Assembly: GCF_032854445.1 (NCBI RefSeq)
Contig: NC_088295.1
Coordinates: forward strand, 82,816,644 to 82,876,643
Reading direction: 5' to 3'
DNA: 60,000 bases
DNA from: Liolophura sinensis
Lineage: Eukaryota > Mollusca > Polyplacophora > Chitonida > Chitonidae
The notes below the pieces were generated by a model. The model ran no database searches and was not told the DNA's origin. It worked only from the letters and a program-made list of their open reading frames with translations. Below are positions 26,301 through 36,985 of this stretch, piece after piece. A program made the translations under genes and the position numbers. Every line of letters starts with the position of its first letter. The first letter of the stretch is position 1.

Positions 26301-29300
26301 CTAGCTTTGAGATTAACTGGTCAGGTTTCCAGCTTTGTATCCACATTAACTGCCCTGAATCATTGCATTTATCCTAACCTGGAACTCGGTCGATTTGGCT
26401 GTGCTGTCCTGGTTAAACGTGTACTTTTCATCAGTGAACACGTGGACTTCATCCGAGGCCAAATGACTTTTCTTCCCAATTTAACAAAATTACAATAACC
26501 GTTCTTTGTCAAAACTCTTCAGGGGATTTCCGTGGCCGAGAGGATTAGCATACCAACGCGGTGCAATGCGGAGCCTCTCACCAAAGCGGTCACTGTGAGT
26601 CCAAGTTCAACTCATGCTGACTTCCTCTCCTATCTTACGTGGGAAGTCTGCCAGCTACCTGTGGATGGTCGTGGCTTTCCTCCGGGCTCTGTCCGCTTTC
26701 TTCTCACCATAATGCTGGCCGCCGTTGTGTATGTGAAATATTCTTGATTAGGACGTAAAACATCAATCAAATAAATAAATAAATAAGTAAACACAGCGTT
26801 GTCCATATATCGTCCGTTGTTGTACAACTCTCTTCATTTAATCCACACGTTCCATGACAAATTGTTTTTTCCCAGACAATGATGAAGGCAACCAAAACAT
26901 TTCAAAATGACTACGAGAGAAGCTCCACGTAGGCTGTTATCGCTGAGCGAAATTCATGATAAACTTGGTGATAACTATAATTATATGGCCTTTATTATTC
27001 GCACATAGTTAGGTGATATGAAGGATGAATGACTTCAGGATTGAAGTGAACGTGTTTTAATATGTTGAGGACATTACAGTAGAAAAGATTGAGTTTCAGG
27101 TTAGTACAGACCTACATCTCTGATATCTATCAAGATAGGAAGAATAAAACAGTTCACATTTTTAACACACTTTTTAGTCACCCTGGATTGTTTTCTTCTA
27201 AACATCTTAACCTGGAAGCTTGGGGAATAATGAGCATATTTGCTAACGTACAACTGAAGATACATACAGAAGATAGATATCTAGTTTGTACTTGACCTGC
27301 ATATGTAAACTTTGACTTCCTAACCAAAATGACACAGGATGACCGCTTCCCTCGCACATGTAAAGATCATTATGTTGTACACACAGATGCCTCTTTGCTA
27401 ATGAAACCTTGTTGATGGTTATTTTAGAAATGAAGCATGGAAGTATTTTGGAGCGTCTTTTGGGCTCGATACAGATATAAACGTTAGAAATGATGCTCAG
27501 GGCATGGCATTGGACCTAAATACGTAATGCATGTAAATGTGATCAGGCTGAAATTGTGTCCTCATCCGAACACTGTCATTTACATCATTAAAACACTAAG
27601 GCGTTAGAAGCGAAGTCCACTCATATGACCATCAAACCTACAGAGAGACTTGAGTCCTTCGAGGAATTCATTGCAAAAGTCATTTTTTATTCTGTTTTAT
27701 GTTTTCATTGGCCAGCTTATTGTTTGATTCAGGAAGTTGTTATGTATGACTATTTAACGTCTTCATGTACTGTTAGTCTGCGGACCTTTGTGAAAGCATA
27801 ACAGGCCCTGTTATATATGTACAGCGCGGACCTGGCCGAAAGCACCTTGTTCAATGCTCTGTTTATTTAACTGGCTGTACATTGGCTGTTAATTCTGTGT
27901 CTAAAAATAGTTGAATCCACCTGGAGCGTATATAAGCCGTGTTTTCTGTGCAGAGGGGAGGTATTTTTGCTGCATCCACTGGGAGCCAGGAGAGTGTGCG
28001 ACGCTCTCGTATCGAGTCCATTGTATGTATATGAGCTGGTGATGCCAGTTTCATTTGGGAGGACAGATTTTTATGCCGACACCGTTTGTGTACCACAGTA
28101 GTACTGATGTCTGGTTTATGTGAATTTCTGCGGAAGTCACGTTTATTGGTGTTCGGATCTTTATTATGATTATACAGTGTGGACTGTGTAATTTGTTTAA
28201 CACGCTGACCTCACCTGACCGACTAGGTCGTCAAGGACTCTAAACTGAAGTTCTCAGTTTTGGCAAAGGACGTTCGTTCTGCCACAAGGTGACATTACTC
28301 TACGTCTCTGAACGGCTCGTTTGTGAGCTTCTGCGGGAGCTGTGACTGATCTGAAGTGGATTATACCTCCATGCCTGTATTTACCCTGTGTTGTGCTCTG
28401 CGGGTGTGACGCCATTCAAAGGCTTGACTGTTCCAGTTCTGTGTAACCTGTGTACTGTGTTCGTGTTCGTGTTCGCTAACCTGGCGAAGTACCTGTCTAG
28501 GACAATTTGTGACTTGTGTGAATTGTGTGTTTATCCCATGGTCTTTACGTTGGATTTCCTGGAATACATTCCTTGGGATGCAAAGGTCAACTGAAAACTT
28601 GTAAAGACCGGTAATACTGATGTGTATGTTGTTGTTGTTGTTGAACTGTCTGTAAAACTGTACGTCTCATTTTATATATTAAGCATTGTTTACATTGTAA
28701 TATTGAGTCACTGAGTCACTGTTTTCTGTTGCCGTTTTCAATACCGTAACAAAGTGTTTTGATAATCGTTGGTTATTTTAATCCAGCATTCAAAGTGAAG
28801 ATGGCGTTTCCTTAGATAAATCCTTCAAATAAAACATGGTAATTCAAATTATTATCTCGCTGTAGTAGAAAGATACAAGCATAAGGTGTAAACCTATGAA
28901 TATTCATTCAGATAAGTGCCACATGCGATGCTGGGAAAATGCATGATAGTGTGCAAATCACACGTCTTTTCTAGTGGACCATTAACTGAAGTAACAAGTG
29001 CAGAAGCCAAACGTGTGGATTGGTCATCGTTATTCCGACACGTGGTATATGGTTTACGGAAGAATCAGCCAGCGATAAGAAGTTTACGTGGATAGTTTCC
29101 ACGAGAAGTTGATTATATTTCTACTTTCTGATCGATCTTATATGGTGGATCTGTATTTGGTTTTTGCCTAGCTATATGCATGTACAAACACGCATCTGTA
29201 CTTTGTCTATACAGCATATATCAAGTTGAACATTTTGTGTGTCTTGGATGTATGGATTTCGAGAAAGTGAAGTGTAGCAGAGACTTTAGTAAATATGATG

Positions 29301-32300
29301 TCACGTATACATGTACAATAACATCAGTATACACACATATTAACATGACTGTTCATTCGCGGGCAACTTTAGTGTTAATTTGACATTAAGATTCTTGATG
29401 CGCGGTATGCTTTACAACAGTTGTGTGTAAATCCAACCTGTCAGATTATAAAATCCCACACATATTTATATTCCGAAAAGTAGCGCATGTAGACAGTAAG
29501 ACTGTGGTTATTGTGTTATTGCAACATTTAAGAATAGATCATGACTCAGGTTTCATGGACCATCTTTGTTATAACTGACACGTTGTTATAGACCAGTGTT
29601 GCCATGGAAGATAAACATCTATTCACACAGGATTGTCTGATTCCTCATAAAGATTTAATCAAGTCATAGTAAGCCGATTACTCCGGTGTCTCAAAAGGCT
29701 GGTCATAACTTTATAAATTTGAATCCTCATAAGGCTTTATTATTATTATTATTATTATTATACACGTTACCACTTTTCGGATGTTGGATGGTTTATTGAA
29801 CTACTCGAATTTCTGATTAAAAAGATCAACCTGAAATGAACTTGAGAGAACGAAACATCAACGACACAGATGTGAACTAGCATCATTATAGGTTTGGTTT
29901 CGTGGTAAGGTTTCTGTACTTTCAGAAGAATCTTAAGTCATTTGTCATATAAATCACTAACGAGTTCCCACGTCCGAATACACAATTACTTATTTGAGAA
30001 TATACATGTAAGTTTGCCCCATTCCACTTACTTATTAAGTTCCTCCTTTAGCATAGTAAACGCCGTTGACGTGCTGTCTCGGATTTCCTGGACGACGACC
30101 AAATCATAGCGCTGGATAATCTGGTATAGGACAAACAGGACAAATGTCATGGCAAACACGACACAAGACAGGAAAAACTGGAGAGGTGCCGGTAGAAACA
30201 GGACAGATGACAGGAGAAACTGGAGAGGTGCCAGGACAAACACGACAGATGACAGGACAAATTGAAGAGGTGCTTTGAAAAACTGGGCAGATGACAGGAC
30301 AAACTGGAGAGGTGCCAGGACAAACAGAACTGATAACAGGACAAACTGGAGAGGTGCCAGGACAAACTGGAGAGGTGTTATGACCAACTGTGATTGTGCC
30401 AGAACAAACAGGACAGATGACAGGACAAATCGGAGAGGCACTTTGAAAAACTGGACAGATGACAGGACAAATTGGAGAGGTGTTATGACCGACTGTAATT
30501 GTGCCAGGACGAAAAGGATAGTTGACAGGACTTACAGGGCAGGTATCAGGACGGATCGATAGGAATAAAAGGACAGGCAACGAATAGGACAAAGACGACA
30601 GGTTTCAGGACGACGTTAGAATAGACAGGGCTGGTATCAGGACGGATCGATGGGACTAAAAGGACAAATGACGAATAGGACTAAGACGATAAGTTTCATG
30701 ACGACCTTAGAGCAGGCAGGTGACGAATAGGACAAAGACGACAGGTTTCAGGACGGAGTTAGAATAGACAGGGCTGGTATCAGGACGGATCGATGGGACT
30801 AAAAGGACAAATGACGAATAGGACTAAGACGATAAGTTTCATGACGACCTTAGAGCAGGCAGGTGACGAATAGGACAAAGACGACAGGTTTCAGGACGGA
30901 GTTAGAATAGACAGGGCTGGTATCAGGACGGATCGATGGGACTAAAAGGACAAATGACGAATAGGACTAAGACGATAAGTTTCATGACGACCTTAGAGCA
31001 GGCAGGTGACGAATAGGACAAAGACGACAGGTTTCAGGACGGAGTTAGAATAGACAGGGCTGGTATCAGGACGGATCGATGGGACTAAAAGGACAAATGA
31101 CGAATAGGACTAAGACGATAAGTTTCATGACGACCTTAGAGCAGGCAGGTGACGAATAGGACAAAGACGACAGGTTTCAGGACGGAGTTAGAATAGACAG
31201 GGCTGGTATCAGGACGGATCGATGGGACTAAAAGGACAAATGACGAATAGGACTAAGACGATAAGTTTCATGACGACCTTAGAGCAGGCAGGTGACGAAT
31301 AGGACAAAGACGACAGGTTTCAGGACGGAGTTAGAATAGACAGGGCAGGTATCAGGACGGATCGATGGGACTAAAAGGACAAATGACGAATAGGACTAAG
31401 ACGACAGGTTTCAGGACGGAGTTAGAATAGACAGGGCAGGTATCAGGACGGATCGATGGGACTAAAAGGACAAATGACGAATAGGATAAAGACGACAGGC
31501 TTCATGACGGAGTTAGAACAGACAGGACATATATCCAGACTGATCAATAGGACTAAAATGACAACTGACGAGTAGGACAAAGAAGACAGGTTTCAGGACG
31601 GAGTTCGGACATACAGGTGTTAAGATGTTCATATTCCAACTCCATTCAAAATGCTGATTGTTTTAAAACTCTGTTTTAAGCGTTGGTCAGTGTTGATTAA
31701 CCAACTTTTAATAGGGTTGGAATGTAAACACTTTGAATTTATAAAAGTGGTCCGATAACTCAGATAACTGTGAAGTCACTCGCCGTAATCGTCACAGTGT
31801 CCAAGTGTAACGCTTAGGTTTAAGAGTGTGCAGCATGTGCTACATCTTTACAACGTGTGCTGCACACATACAGGTAACGTGACATTTGGAAAAGTAATAC
31901 TGATGGGAAAGTACGAACATTATACTAGGACTCATGCAAGGCCTTCATGTACTGTACTGATGACAGGCCTCTTACATATGATGTCAATAATCTATAGTTT
32001 GCTGTAAAGCGGGACATATACATTGGAACGATACGTAAAAAACAGTAGTACCTGTAATTTAGCATTTGGTGATTTCAAAGTACATTTAAAAACAAAATAC
32101 ATGTTCAACGGAAACAAAAGTGCATTTAAAAACAGTACATGTACCTACCTTGGCCAAAGTAGCCTTTACCTCCGCATTGCGTAATTTTTTTATTCCAAAC
32201 ACCCTAATATTGAAAGCCGCAATCCTCAAAGGTTCGGGTGAAATTTCGGCCAGGGAATGGACAAGAGCGGTCCAGAGACCTACAACACACAGAACACTGA

Positions 32301-32316
32301 CAAACCGGTTAGCCAT
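19593..32316 (-). CDS. Secreted DNase I-family endonuclease with C-terminal extension (420 aa, 9 exons)
   Basis: Metal-dependent DNA endonuclease of the DNase I fold. Exons on the minus strand: 32149-32316, 30032-30120, 24894-24980, 24125-24231, 22998-23110, 22392-22546, 21444-21525, 20194-20245, 19593-20002. All junctions are GT-AG and phases join without error: 1263 nt, 420 residues. Residues 1-22 form a signal peptide (MANRFVSVLCVVGLWTALVH then S-L). Catalytic residues are present: Asn36 (AAFNIRVFG), Glu68 (VVVQEIRDS), Glu99 (VVSERLGR), His161 (ATHIAP), Asp195 and Asn197 (AGDFNADCSY), Asp239 (CSYD) and His274 (ISDHYP). Cys200 and Cys236 match the essential disulfide of vertebrate DNase I; the small CxxC disulfide is absent. 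Two N-glycosylation sequons (INNST, ENVS) are visible. Residues 286-420 have no counterpart in vertebrate DNase I (282 aa precursor) and I recognise no domain there. Likely role: extracellular or digestive DNA degradation (inference). Confidence 0.93.
20297..20327. repeat. (AT)n microsatellite in DNase I intron 7
   Basis: About 15 AT dinucleotides, intronic. Confidence 0.9.
23240..23340 (+). mobile_element. SINE family A, decayed fragment
   Basis: GGAAGGTCTGTCAGCAACCTG, then GGTGAAATATTCTGGAGTAC match the body and tail core, with a deletion between them. In DNase I intron 4, opposite to the gene. Confidence 0.65.
25153..25180. repeat. Homopolymer A tract
   Basis: A run of A residues, preceded by a C-rich and A-rich stretch, in DNase I intron 2. 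No retroposed gene body lies next to it. Confidence 0.9.
25337..25530 (+). mobile_element. SINE family A, 5'-truncated
   Basis: Starts inside the head at ATGTGGTCGCTGTGAGTTCA, keeps the B-box-like GAGTTCAAGTCC and the body, and ends just past GTATAAGTGAAATATTCC. DNase I intron 2, opposite strand to the gene. Confidence 0.85.
26522..26787 (+). mobile_element. SINE family A, full length, diverged
   Basis: Begins GGGGATTTCCGTGGCCGAG and ends in an AAAT run; the whole head, body and tail align to the copies at 39053 and 51286, with many substitutions that suggest an older insertion. DNase I intron 2. Confidence 0.9.
27738..28751 (+). mobile_element. Solo LTR (1014 bp) with 4-bp target-site duplication
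   Basis: Begins TGTTATGTATG and ends CCGTAACA, so the termini are TGTTA/TAACA. It is flanked on both sides by AAGT (27734-27737 and 28752-28755). A TATA box (GCGTATATAAGCC) lies about 190 bases in, as expected of a U3 promoter in plus orientation. There is no gag-pol coding sequence around it, so it is probably the product of LTR-LTR recombination. It lies in DNase I intron 2. The superfamily (Gypsy or BEL) cannot be set from the LTR alone. Confidence 0.75.
28756..30020. other. Unassigned part of DNase I intron 2
   Basis: AT-rich; a short (TTA)n run at about 29736-29760 is the only repeat I see. No exon or RNA gene recognised. Confidence 0.4.
30130..30590. repeat. 42-bp minisatellite next to DNase I exon 2 acceptor
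   Basis: Units of 42 bases made of two related 21-base halves (GACAGGACAAACTGGAGAGG type). It begins within about 10 bases of the exon 2 acceptor (30121-30122). Because the period is a multiple of three, several frames stay open on both strands. The minus-strand frame in register with exon 2 reads hydrophobic 14-residue repeats (APLQFVLSSVLFVL type) straight into exon 2. Confidence 0.9.
30600..31620. repeat. 143-bp tandem array in DNase I intron 1
   Basis: The marker AGCAGGCAGGTGACGAATAG recurs at 30711, 30854, 30997, 31140 and 31283, an exact 143-base period, with near-identical units and shortened, diverged ones at both edges. It continues the same GACAGG-rich sequence style as the neighbouring 42-bp minisatellite, so both probably grew from one ancestral short motif. 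Confidence 0.95.
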
Positions 32317-35300
32317 GGTGCGTCAGCTGGTAGTGTGTACTATGTACGAGGCTCTTTACAGTGAAATGTGTGAACGTTGAGGTTAAAAGTCACGGTTGTC
32401 CGTTATCAAAACCGTCCATCCGTAAAGCTACAGCCGCAAAGAACCGCTTTAAGTGCCCGTGTAACAACAGGGATTAAACAGGCGGGTCGAAATTTTCAAT
32501 TACGTACTGTCAGGCAGCATTATCCCCAGTATTTTGTACAATTTCCATTATGGGGTAGGCCTATATACCTACAGGCTTACATTTAATCTCTTAATTATAA
32601 CGACATATACCGGTACTGTGAACAAAAGTGCTTTCGTACATATCAGTCCCCGGCCCTAAACACTGACCCTTATAGCTCCCCGCATTGAGCTGTCACCAGC
32701 TTTAATTTGTCCTCGTCGGCATGGTGTACTTAAGTTATGTTGCCATCGGCTAACACTCAGCAATTTAGATAACAAATTATATTGTTACGAACTGTTAACA
32801 TGAAACAGAAACAGGTCTCAAATGCGACCTCGGGGCAATGTATCAGTGTTACATTTCCTAATCTACACAGGTTCTTCGCAAATTGAAGACGTCTACAAAC
32901 ATACAAGGATCTAATATTCATGTGTGGTCCACACACACATATATATATATATGGACAGGACTGGTACCCGTGAATGGCGCGTAACGAAGTAATCGATGGC
33001 ATACGTCCTGTATATGCTTAGATGTTCACTCGTGTCGATTTTACGACGGCTTCCATTACATCTGTCACACTGCACTTCTTCCCATATGACGTCTGTCTTC
33101 AGTTCCCCGTTTAATCAATACACAACCATGTTTGTCTATCAGTGGATATTGGAATCGAAATAGATTACAGTTCGAGGATGACATACTACTGCACTTGTAC
33201 CTCATGGACAGAAAGCTGTCAATAGCGCTGTTCACAGAGAGTGTCAATGATAAAATCAAGCTTCTAAGTACAAAACTAGGATTGCTTGACTACACAGACA
33301 ACAATCAAGCTACAAAACACAAAGCCATGAACAAGTCTAATTTTGTTTGACCACTGACTTCATTGTAAAGCCAGTCAAGCTACAAGGACAAAGCCATGAA
33401 CAAAACCATTTTTGCTCGACTGCACTAACAACATTGTAAAGCCAGTCAAGGTATGAAGTACAAGTCTTGAACAGGCCTAATTTTGCTATATGCATGTTGA
33501 CATCCATTTAACATTGACTCGGGAATATGAGTTTATGGATATGAATGTAGTTTTCTCTTACTTTAGCGTCTAATTATGCCTATGTATGTTTGTCATAAGT
33601 TCTATTCAAAAGAGGCCTGGTGTGGCTTTGTACACTGATTTACCAACAGAATCAGTCAACGTCATTTATTATTTACACTGTGTCCAGCTTGAGCAAATAA
33701 GACTATGGTGTGGAAGGCAAATTGACTCCCATCTGGAAACACATGGGAGCAATCGAATAAATACTGACCTATATCAACGGATTTGGGTTCGCACCAAAAA
33801 TGCCTGAGAAATAACAAAACGTTGTAAACATGAGTATCGCTTTTATAAGGCTTCATGTGCCCTGTAAATAAGGTCACCTCATTTGTGGAAAGTTGCTTTG
33901 CTCAGCCAGACATGATATCTACCAACTGACAGGCCCGGGTGTTAAGTTTGAATTTCCAACTCCATCTAAGTGTCATCATGTCAATAATAGGGATCGATTC
34001 GGTACGTGTAGCATATTGCCATCTGACATCCGCTCTTAGTTGATGGCGCTTTTACGTTAACCGTAGGCCTTCTAGTCACGACAGAATGTGTATTTTTTGC
34101 TGTCACTAAGGCACATCATTTTCGGCACAAAAGCAGGATTTCTTAACCATGACGGGATTAACGAAGACAATCTTGTCACATTAAATTTTCGCGCATCGAC
34201 AGCATGATTCCGTCCTAATTTCGTATTTTGTGTACCTTTTTTTTAGTTCCTTGGTGGTTTGCGTTAAAGATCGTTTGGGAATTGGCCTTGCTATTAATAA
34301 CACGCAACGTCCAATTGGTTGAAGAATCGTATACGAATGTCTGCTTCGGCGCATAGATTACGAACTTAATTAATTCTCGAATCACTTGAATGCTCGATCT
34401 GGCTATGTTGAATATTGTCCGAGAAAACATGAGCTCATGAAACGTGTAAGTTGCAGCACGGACTTGTGCGCCATTGCTACAGTGTTTACTAATAACAAGT
34501 GTTGTAGAGGAAAGTGAATTGAACGCTCCTGGGAGAAGCGAAAGTAGAAAGATGGATAACGCTTATCTACGAGACCTAACGTGAGCGAGACTGTACATGT
34601 GTGTTTTGAGATTACGTGCCTATCTACGAGACCAGTCATGATCGAGACTGTACATATACGATTTTGTACACACGCACGCCATCGGAGTGGCCATTTATGT
34701 GAAAGACAGCTAGACATTATTACGTAGACATTTTGTTCCCCACCTTGATTCACAATGAAAAGTCAATGGAAAAGGTCAATTGGTCGTGGTTACCTTTTGC
34801 TTCAAAAAGTTGAAGATGAAGCCAAACGATGCTTTTTGATGCTTCTAAAAGAAATGGATATTTAGAAGTTCTTTTATTAGCGATTGTTTGTCACGTGGCT
34901 TTCTTTAAACCTCTGCTGTAACTGACCCCTTACACTTGCTTGGCTTTCAACTTCTCTGTGGTCAAAAAGCATGGAAAATTTTAAACTTATGTGTAGGCAG
35001 TACGTATATTCCTATTTCAGAACGCATGACCAGCCGATCTGGGAGCTGAGAATACATGTAGGCTTCACGTTTACACAGTTCATCTCCACATCTTGATTTG
35101 CCCTCTGCAGGTTCATCTTCCTTGGAGGTTTTACATGCATGATTAATTCTGAATACTGTATCCAGTCATATCATAGGACACGTCGCACTTGATCCTGGTA
35201 CAAGTTTGAGTACAAGAATAGACCACACGTGGAGTACAGGAAGTGACATTGTAAAGACGACATGTACATGGCTTTGGTGACAACAGGCTGGGATGTATCG

Positions 35301-36139
35301 AATAACAACAATAATAATAAATCTCATCTGATGTTAACAGATCTAAAGCCACGTAATGGGAAGGTAATAGATGGTAAATGTACACCAGTCAACGACAGTA
35401 GATTACAATACCGTCTAGACAGATCGACAGGCAGATAGCCTCCTCACAGTGTTAAATATGCAATTTTCCGTAACATTAACGTTAACACTAAGTGCTGCCC
35501 AGATGGGGATATCAGTTTTTTAAAAATGTTTTATTACAGACACTTTGTGGCACGCACAAACGACTGAAATGTACGTATATTGTTGGAATCTGAATTCCGT
35601 TGAAGTGAGGTGTGGGAGATTCAGTAAATACGGTCAAATTGTTCACTTTCCCATGACATTTGCCTATTAGTCCTGTACACAACAAGTTTTCAAGCTTCAT
35701 TTTTTTTTCTCTTTGTCACTGTTTACAACTGCGTTTACCTCATCTGATTCTGACACTTCTAAATTTGTGAACTGATGGATGATTATGATGATGGATATGT
35801 GAATCAAAGCATGATGTAACCTACTCAACAGGGAATCCCCTCCAAATCCTGGCAAGAAACTTTTTTCAACATCTTATAGGAAATGAATTTACCATTGGAA
35901 GTAGGCCTAAGTATGAATTAAGCGTTTTTGTGACTACACGGGTTTGTATTGTAACCAGTATATCTCGGTACAACCAATAGTTATTTTATTTATTTATTTT
36001 ATTTACTTGAATATTGTGGTGATGCGAAGAATGCTGCACGTCGACAATTCCGGATGTTGGTTGATGCAAATCAGAAACAGCTTGGCAAAAACTACCTCAA
36101 CTGGTCCAATTCCTGAAACAATTTGTGACCTCAGGCCGA
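32317..36139. other. Intergenic stretch between DNase I and channel A
   Basis: No convincing exon on either strand. Contains a three-copy tandem repeat (33290-33490) and a two-copy duplication of about 64 bases around 34555-34680 (CTATCTACGAGACC). Open frames here have no recognisable product. The DNase I promoter should lie at the left edge, but I see no clear TATA box. Confidence 0.4.
33290..33490. repeat. Three-copy tandem repeat, about 75-78 bp
   Basis: Units share CAAAGCCATGAACAA and CATTGTAAAGCCAGTCAAG. Confidence 0.8.
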
Positions 36140-36440
36140 TCCAACGATGAATGTATGTATGCATGGGTTTTAACGCTGTACATTTCGTTAGGCGGTGAGT
36201 CCATGTCGCCAAAGTTCTGCCACCACTGAGGTATCATCCGAAGACATGACATTCCACCCAGTCCCATTGTATAATGTGGAATCGGATTCCTTGCTCTAAC
36301 CGCCCAGTGTTGAGCGCCACCCGAGGCAGCAAAAAGTACAGCTTTGCAAAAGTCTTTGCATTGTATGACCCGTCCCTGGTTTGAGACAGACGCTGTAACC
36401 ATTAGACCCCCGAAGCGGTCGAGTACCGGATATGAATTCC
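36140..36440 (-). mobile_element. Probable SINE family C (single copy in window)
   Basis: On the minus strand: a tRNA-like head with TCTAATGGTTACAGCG (A-box-like), a body, then a tail with ACAGCGTTAAAACCCATG and a short ATAC repeat (CATACATACATTC). The architecture and the GTTAAAACCCA core resemble families A and B, but no second copy is present here, so the family status is inferred. A 134-codon open frame across it is not a gene. Confidence 0.55.
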
Positions 36441-36985
36441 GACACCCAGCCTTATTAGTAAAGGGCTGTAGTAATGTATTGAGGCTATCTGGATTGCTCA
36501 TACAGCAATTTTCCTCGAGGTAAGGCAGTGATCAGCTAGAACAAGACTGCGCATTTCGCACGCGTACATGTATTATAGTTTACGTCGGAAAGTGCCACTT
36601 TATATTAACATTGATTTTTTTATACCCTCTATATACATGTACTTCAGCGTCCACAAAGTACATACATACAGCAGAAAAGATTTTACGAGTCTCATGATTT
36701 AGGAAAAGACTCCAAACAACGCATGGTTTCATTTAAGTAGATGTACGTAAATTGTTACAAACCATAACAAGAATTTCCCTGAAAGAAGCACCTAGTTTTT
36801 TTTTAATTCAATGATTTAATGCCTAGAATAATTTCCAAGAACAGCTAATCAAACAAATCATCCCGATTCATTGTTCGGGAAAATGACGATGACATATCTG
36901 TGGTCATACAATCTTCTAAACCTCGCCCTGAATCAATAGGGCATTGTTATTTAAGAAAGTCACGTCTGTTGTTATCATTGGAGGA

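Noticed and set aside
30104-30592. 162-codon minus-strand frame with repeated CPVICPVCPGTSP, resembling a secreted Cys/Pro-rich structural protein
   Set aside because: It is one of several open frames created by the 42-bp intronic minisatellite, whose period is a multiple of three. The neighbouring frame leads into a real exon and this one does not.
36097-36501. 134-codon minus-strand frame (RFGGLMVTASVSNQGRVIQ)
   Set aside because: The sequence reads as a tRNA-headed SINE with a GTTAAAACCCA core and ATAC tail; frames of this kind arise in such elements by chance.
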